Origin: Mnemiopsis leidyi
Lineage: Eukaryota > Ctenophora > Tentaculata > Lobata > Bolinopsidae
Direction: 5' to 3'
Length of the DNA stretch: 37,763 bases
NCBI GenBank assembly: GCA_000226015.1
Contig: JH153047.1
Span: forward strand, 181,993-219,755
The translations under genes and the position numbers were made by a program. Positions 32,404-37,763 of the stretch are shown piece by piece. The notes below the pieces were generated by a model that was given only the letters and a program-made list of their open reading frames with translations, was not told the origin of the DNA and did no database searches. How positions within the stretch are numbered: position 1 is the first letter of the stretch; each line of letters opens with the position of its first letter.

Positions 32404-32464
32404 CCACTACGGCCCGTAAGTGAAGGTAGGGAAGGTTCTGTAGGGACGCCTCTTCCACCGCCAT
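32369..32464 (-). CDS. first exon of a small membrane protein, 32 residues
   Basis: ATG at 32464, open with C/G-ending codons to donor TTGGAG before GTGAGA, phase 0. The peptide starts MAVEEASLQNLPYLHLRAVV and ends FWNPDLILE. Joined to 31240-31335 it gives an N-terminal cytosolic or lumenal amphipathic region followed by one membrane helix and a basic tail. The frame remains open eleven codons upstream to a TAG, and an upstream exon entering at TGCTCCAG (phase 2) is possible. The start context is weak (T at -3, G at +4). A plus-strand ATG frame begins 25 bp away (32489-32725) but is not supported. Confidence 0.52.
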
Positions 32465-33944
32465 GGACCTGGAGCAATTTAGCTGCTTATGTGTGCTCTA
32501 ACCTGTATGGTAGAGTTAAAGGAGAAAAGATTTACGTTGGTTCCTAGAGCAGTAACTGTTCCGCCCATGGGATTATTGTCGGATTTTCAATATTTAATAT
32601 TCTACTTAGTCATGTTAATGTGCATGAAACGTGTCTTAACTCTTAGGGTGAAATATCTTAAAAACGAAATGTTGAGATATAAAATGATGGTTTTGGACAT
32701 GATAACCCGAAAATACTCTTTCTAATCATAGCACACAATGCAAACAAATAAAGTATCGTCACTGTCGCACATTAACCCACGCGGCAAGGCCTTATCCAAG
32801 TATTTGAAACTAATGTGCTTGGCGACAGGAACTACTTCAGCTTTTTCTTAGGCCATTTCTCAATAATCATAGGCCATTGTATCTTGACTTAAACTCGTTT
32901 GGACGTACTGTAATCAAGGAAGTGAAACTTGTCCGCATTAGTGTTCCGGAAATAAGTGTTAATGTATATAATCTTCCATGTCAAATATAACAATCCTTAA
33001 ATGTTTTTCGTTTGAATTCTTTTATCACAGTATTATTCTTATTATTCTTATTATAGTATTATTCTTTTATTGTAGGATTATAGTATTAGAGATCTGAATC
33101 AATAATAATTCCCCGAACGAGTCAATACCCCTGTCGGCACTCCTAGGTTACACCACAAAGGAATTATCTGATCTAGACGCTCTTTTAATCAAGACAGTAC
33201 TTTATAGGCCAATCTTGCAGCCGACAAGACGTTGAACAATAGGCACATTTGCGGATAAATTTTGTTTGTGAAGCGTGGCAAGCTAAACTGGAATGTGTAT
33301 GAAAGGTTGTGGTTTAATTTATGCATCAATACCTCAGTCAATCTAAATACGAACCACCAATAAGAATATGAGTTTGTTGTCGAAGCCTATAAAATATAAC
33401 ACTTAATTCCCTATAGTGACGGCTTTCACCAAGTGTCAAATGTGCGTAATCATCGCTCCGGCTTCTAAAAGTCCAAAATAACAAAATTCATAATTTGAGG
33501 GGATTCACATTTGTGACAAGCATATAACGTTTTGATTTTGTACTGCATATAGAAATTATTTAACGTATCGGCAATGCTTTATTGTTATCTTCCATATTTT
33601 CCATCAATTTCATTTTCCTTCTTTAACCACCAAATGCTTCGAAGGATGATTGCTATTGCATGGGAGGTATTATTAGTCCGAAATATTTATAGAAAACTAT
33701 AGATAATTAAAAGAAGCGTCACTAGACAGTAAAGAAGTATCCAGTCAGAAATCTAACTTTATGAGCCACGTCCTATATATCGCTAGAAACATTCTTACCA
33801 TTTCTCGAGCAGCCCCCTAAGCTCTAAATCTCCAAAACCTTAAACCTACTTCATTAATCGTTGTACCTGAGTATTCCATGGTCTTATGAAAACAATAGGA
33901 ATCTTTTAGGTTACCGCTCGTGTTTGGTATATTCGATTCCAGGT
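32465..33944. other. stretch without a confident gene
   Basis: Presumed upstream region of the 32.4 kb gene and AT-rich intergenic sequence. A 78-codon plus-strand ATG frame at 32489-32725 with a hydrophobic segment is not backed by codon bias or context. Confidence 0.3.
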
Positions 33945-34430
33945 CCTATGTTCGTAGTCAAACTACACATAATAATTCCGCTCAGGTTTGTTTTGTTAAG
34001 TTCCGGGTATCATGTTGTAGTCAAACTACACATTTTAGTCAAACTATATTAAGTTCCGGGTATCATGTTGTAGTCAAACTACACATTAAACTTCCGCTCA
34101 GGTTTGTTTCGTTAAGTTCCGGGTATCATGTTGTGGTCAAACTACACATTATAATTCCGCATAGGTTTGTTTCGTTTAGTTCCGGGTATCATGTTGTAGT
34201 CAAACTACACATTATAATTATTCCGCATAGGTTTGATTCGTTAAGTTCCGGGTATCATGTTGTGGTCAAACTACACATTATAATTCCGCTCAGGTTTGTT
34301 TCGTTAAGTTCCAGGTATCATGTTGTGGTCAAACTTCACATTATAACTCCACTCAGGTTTGTTTCGTTAAGTTCCAGGTATCATGTTGTAGTCAAACCAC
34401 ACCCTATACCGATCATGTAGTCACATTGCG
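33945..34430. repeat. 63-bp minisatellite, about seven units
   Basis: Unit of about 63 bp containing gttccgggtatcatgttgtag, then tcaaactacacatt and ccgctcaggtttgtttcg. One unit is shortened near 34040 and one carries a 3-bp insertion near 34220. Because the period is a multiple of three, one plus-strand frame stays open for 166 codons with a 21-residue repeat, but it has no ATG start and no coding signature. Confidence 0.9.
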
Positions 34431-34526
34431 CATTATGCGGCCACCTTCTAAATAATGGCATAGAGTATAGACATCGGGTATGTACATGGGTTGTCGAGGT
34501 GCAAGTCCCTGTTAAACAGTACTGAA

Positions 34527-34790
34527 TACCTCTATTGAACCTTGCCTCTATTGAACCCTGCCTATATTGAACCCTGCCTATATTGAACCCTGTCTCTATT
34601 GAACCTTGCCTATATTGAACCCTGCCTATATTGAACCCTGCCTCTATTGAACCCTGTCTCTATTGAACCCTGTCTTCATTGAACCCTGTCTCCTCTATTG
34701 GACCCTGTCTCTATTGGTCTATTGAACCCTGCCTATATTAGTCTATTAAACCCTGCCTATATTAGTATATTGAACCCTGCCTCGCTTCCC
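34527..34790. repeat. 16-bp minisatellite (tattgaaccctgcct)n
   Basis: About 14 variable units of 15-16 bp alternating tattgaaccctgccta and tattgaaccctgtctc, becoming irregular after 34680. Confidence 0.9.
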
Positions 34791-36791
34791 TCACTCAAGT
34801 TCATCTATATCTGCCATCTCCTAACAGGGACGTATAGCAACGCCGCACCTTGTGCACTGCGTTACATCTTTATTAATTACACTTCCACCACCGTGACATA
34901 AAGTTCCCCTCTCAGCCGCCATATCACGATCACTTCAAGTTGATTTGTCAATCTCCCTCCATGACGGACGTGTCAGATTATATGTCTCGCTGGTGCAATC
35001 TTGTTTGTTCGCTGTCAGGAAGATACATGCGTTGCTACCTCAATTTGCCCTATCTGGTTGGTGGATTACACGGTCGATTGGCTGCCTTGTTATGCATACT
35101 TAACTAATAACAATTACATCGGTTGCGAATCTGCGTTCTCAATTCTGTTAAGAGATCGTTCGATTGCAACTGTGGTTAACGTTTAACGTTGACACTTACA
35201 AAAAAAGTGTTTGAAGTGGGTCCCAATCCCCACCGACCATTCATGTTCCTGGATACTTTTAGTTTCCTTTCATAGCAACCGCGGTGTCTTTGTTGACTAA
35301 GCGCATTACAGTTAATTTCTAATTTATATATGTACTTAAATATTTTTCATCTTTATTTGAGTTCTTAATTTTCTTAATCAATCCTCCATATTCAAAAATA
35401 GTCCAAAAGTGACGATCTTGTTTTCAAAAATTTGATGTCGCAATGAATAGCATGTAGTATTTCTGCACTTAAAGTTCTGGATTTTATGTGCCTAGCCTGG
35501 CGAAGTTAGTGGAAGGCCTCGCTTAATGGCATTGGCATGATAAACACGAAATGGAAGCGGGGGGTTCCGTGCAGTCCAATCTTTAGTGCAACATTTACAA
35601 ATATATAGTGATTTAGGTGTGGCTTATTGAATATTTGTACGACTTTAAACTAAGTACTTGTTTATATTGTTATATAGATATGTTATTATGGTGTCCTCCT
35701 TAGTTTTATTGGTCTTAAATATTTTCCAAAGTGTTCATTGCAGCCTTGAACAGAAATAAGTATAGAAGAAATAAGAAACAGAAATAAGTAAGCTGATTCC
35801 CAGATTCTGCAACTGGCAGTAATCGTGGTACAAATTTCTGCTCTCAATATTTCTTTATATTGGACCTTTTATCTTCCTTTCTGCTTTTGGTATGTATAAT
35901 AATGTTACTTCAAAATTTTGTACGCACGTGTGATCGTACAATTAGAATACCAAATTATCGTTAAAATCTCGCCAAATCCAATGTCAAACTCAACTGTCTT
36001 GTCTCGTTTCTGCTGATGTGTCAATTTTCTGCAGGTGATTTGTCTCCTTTCATCAGCACATTTCAAATCTTCGACTTGGTATAATTTCGGACTGAAATAA
36101 ATGTCGTGTTGACAATTTCAGACATGAACATTTCACCCAAATTAAGCATTCATGGATTTTTATTAGGTAGAAAAATGAGGATGGTTTATCATAAGTTCTA
36201 GTTGCAAGACGTTGCTGAAAATGGGTTGCTTATACTAACTAAGGCTAAGATCATGTAATAATATCAAACCAACCACAATTTTGGTTAAACTTCATATTTT
36301 GCAGCAAGCCTTACAACATTGGCACATTGCAAAGTTCTTTTTTCGTTTCAACGCCCATTTATAAATTTGCTTTATAAGATTTTAAGGGATCCACACTTTT
36401 TTACTTTCAGTTTCTGCTAAGCTTCACACTTCCAGTTTAATGTTAATGCAGCGAGATCAGGTTTCTTTATAATCTCGCTGTTTTGTGGTTATCATTCGAT
36501 TTTCTTTGCACTTTGAAATGTGAAATTTTTAGAATGTAATCACATGGATTGCTTTGTTCAAAACTTATTTTACTTCAGTTGTACTATTCTGCATGTATCC
36601 AAAAGCTCCACGGCTTCAAATAAGCTGGCCATAGAAGTCCAATGTTCTTTGTGCTACCCTGACTCAGCCACCCCTTATGCAATTTTAAATTTTAAGCTTT
36701 TCGGCAGTATCGTGATCGTTTTTGAAATTCCTGATATATCCGAATCGGACAGCTTGATTTTTAAATCATAAACGGAAACCTCAGTAAAAGA
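34791..36791. other. stretch without a confident gene
   Basis: AT-rich, except 34800-35190 where several short plus-strand frames overlap (for example ATG at about 34961, 48 codons; 35001-35186). None has a domain. The last few hundred bases are the likely 5' region of the GPCR gene; good plus-strand acceptors near 36410 could belong to a 5' UTR exon. Confidence 0.3.
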
Positions 36792-36916
36792 ATGTACGGG
36801 TACTCCCCCTCAGCCTCCCTTGACGACTCCCTCGACCTGGAAACAGAACGAAGTTTAACCGTTACTCTTATCTCCTGTTCCTTTCACTTCTTTCTCTCTA
36901 TTTTGGGAGTACTCAG
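36792..36916 (+). CDS. GPCR first coding exon: N-terminus and start of TM1
   Basis: ATG at 36792 (A at -3) opens a frame with C-rich codons: MYGYSPSASLDDSLDLETE, then a hydrophobic SLTVTLISCSFHFFLSILGV. It ends at CTCAG before GTTTTT, phase 2, and joins in phase to 37269. The hydrophobic part plus the next exon gives TM1 with the pattern GVLSNFSVIIVAL, matching the class-A G-x-x-G-N-x-x-V motif with the conserved Asn 1.50 kept and Ser in place of Gly 1.49. The short acidic N-terminus would be extracellular; no cleavable signal peptide, as is usual for rhodopsin-class receptors. The donor has a weak +3 to +6, like the GTTTGG of the 14 kb exon. Confidence 0.58.
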
Positions 36917-37268
36917 GTTTTTCAACTCTCAATACTTTCCCGCTAATGTTAACGAAATGTTACCTCGTCACTCTGGATCTTGTTTACGTTTACGAAATGT
37001 TGATGAAATATGACATCTGACTAAAAACTTTCTACCGAAAAGATCGTTATCGTGCCAATAGAGCAGATTTGCAGATCATCGATTAGATTTTCAGTGGCTG
37101 TTTAGGGCAGGGGGTTTAGGAATCCTAGAAACCATTTAAAGACTTCTTGAAACGTTAATAATCTGTTCAGAAAATAAAATCATTAACTATGCTGAAATGT
37201 TGAGAAATCTCCGTAATTGTAACGCAATTGTGAACTTCACATTGACCCGACACTTCCTTTCTTTTCAG

Positions 37269-37418
37269 CAACTTTAGTGTAATCATCGTAGCACTATTGG
37301 AACCGTGGACCGAGATCGATAACTTTACATTTGTTATGTGTGTTAGTCTGGCCTTCAACAGGATGCTCTGCTCTTTCTTCGTGTTCCCAGTCAACGGTTT
37401 TGCAGTTGCTACTAACAG
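37269..37418 (+). CDS. GPCR second coding exon: end of TM1, first loop, TM2
   Basis: A very strong acceptor (CTTCCTTTCTTTTCAG) in phase 2 opens NFSVIIVALL-EPWTEIDNF-TFVMCVSLAFNRMLC, then SFFVFPVNGFAVATN, and ends at AACAG before GTTTTC, phase 2. This reads as the rest of TM1, a short loop and TM2. SLAFNRMLCSFFVFP aligns with the class-A TM2 pattern SLAxxDLLxxxxxxP: the Pro falls exactly nine residues after position 2.50, and position 2.50 lies 30 residues after Asn 1.50. The near-universal Asp 2.50 is Arg here. The rest of the receptor lies beyond the window. Subfamily and ligand cannot be told. Confidence 0.58.
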
Positions 37419-37494
37419 GTTTTCCATTTTGTGTGTTTGAATTTGACCTGGTTTGATTTATGATTCAGTTTCGTGTTGTTTGGTAAGTAGTTTA

Positions 37495-37763
37495 AACAAG
37501 AATTGCGGCCGCTTTCATTGTGTCAGGCGACCGCTGAATTTCCCGTATCTTTCCGTCGCTTATTGTCATTAAACCTCGAGGAATGAGGAATCAAAATACG
37601 CAACCTCGTACCAGACGTAATTTCGGTTAGTTGTTCTGCACGTGTAAAATCAGACGCGCGAATTCACGCAGCCGTTCGATGCAGCCAAGATTGAAAAATT
37701 GCACGCGCAAAGTTTAGACACAATTGCGCGTTCTTTTCATCGTTTATTTCAAATATCTTAACT
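37495..37763 (-). mobile_element. dispersed repeat, copy 2, cut by window edge
   Basis: Reverse complement of 25302-25680, from aacaagaattgcggccgc to the window end (atatcttaact). Small differences are scattered throughout, and a single unit of the 15-bp minisatellite is present. It sits about 75 bp after the second GPCR exon, so probably in its next intron. Confidence 0.88.

Noticed and set aside
32489-32725. Plus-strand 78-codon ATG frame with a hydrophobic stretch, divergent from the 32.4 kb gene
   Set aside because: AT-rich codons matching background and no domain; would need a bidirectional promoter of about 25 bp between start codons.
34961-35186. Overlapping short plus-strand frames with Cys and hydrophobic residues
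   Set aside because: Several frames are open at once, none with splice support or domain; chance cannot be excluded.

Overview
The window looks like metazoan nuclear DNA. It is AT-rich (mid-to-high 30s % GC by eye) and mostly non-coding. Coding sequence sits in short exons bounded by spliceosomal GT/AG signals with introns of about 0.35 to several kb. There are many minisatellites, at least one MITE-like element and a dispersed repeat family. A partial rhodopsin-class GPCR at the right edge supports an animal; codon and repeat style would fit an early-branching animal, but the species cannot be named from this window. No tRNA, rRNA, CRISPR or intact transposase/reverse-transcriptase gene was recognised.

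Left half (about 1-20.3 kb), minus strand: this is the most interesting part. Five long exons (ATG at 20297, 17145, 14554, 12471 and 6423) and several shorter candidates (ATG at 15346, 9832, 8936) share one architecture. Each has a stop codon in frame close upstream of its ATG, usually with a purine at -3. Each runs open into a splice donor, and every donor is in phase 0. The two at 12.0-12.5 kb and 13.9-14.6 kb are visibly paralogous (LVED at residues 11-14 in both, an LR[SC]SIN motif 28-32 residues before the donor). The proteins are low-complexity, Ser/Thr/Arg-rich and cytosolic-looking, with basophilic-kinase/14-3-3-like sites. I read this as a tandem cluster of N-terminal exons. Either they are alternative first exons with their own promoters feeding common 3' exons (candidates: membrane-segment exon 4523-4592 and terminal exon 1330-1425), or they are a cluster of paralogous two-exon genes each with a small private 3' exon (best candidate: a hydrophobic tail at 11355-11408 for the 12.4 kb exon). 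Transcript data would decide. The palindrome TCACGTGA occurs five times in this half and not in the right half.

Right half (20.3-37.8 kb): another phase-0 initiator exon at 25851-25943 (minus); a compact two-exon minus-strand gene at 31240-32464 predicted to encode a 63-residue single-pass membrane protein, with its splice donor duplicated by a 43-bp tandem repeat; a plus-strand relic at 29874-30251 with a 42-bp coding repeat and two identical in-frame TAG codons; and the first two coding exons of a plus-strand class-A GPCR at 36792-37418 that runs out of the window. Repeats include an inverted pair of one dispersed element (25302-25680 and 37495-37763), a perfect 34-bp-arm hairpin at 23697-23777, palindromes near 24.8 kb and large minisatellites at 33.9-34.8 kb.

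All exon limits are by-eye splice predictions. Functions are given only where motifs allow. Intervals not listed are AT-rich sequence in which I found no supportable gene.
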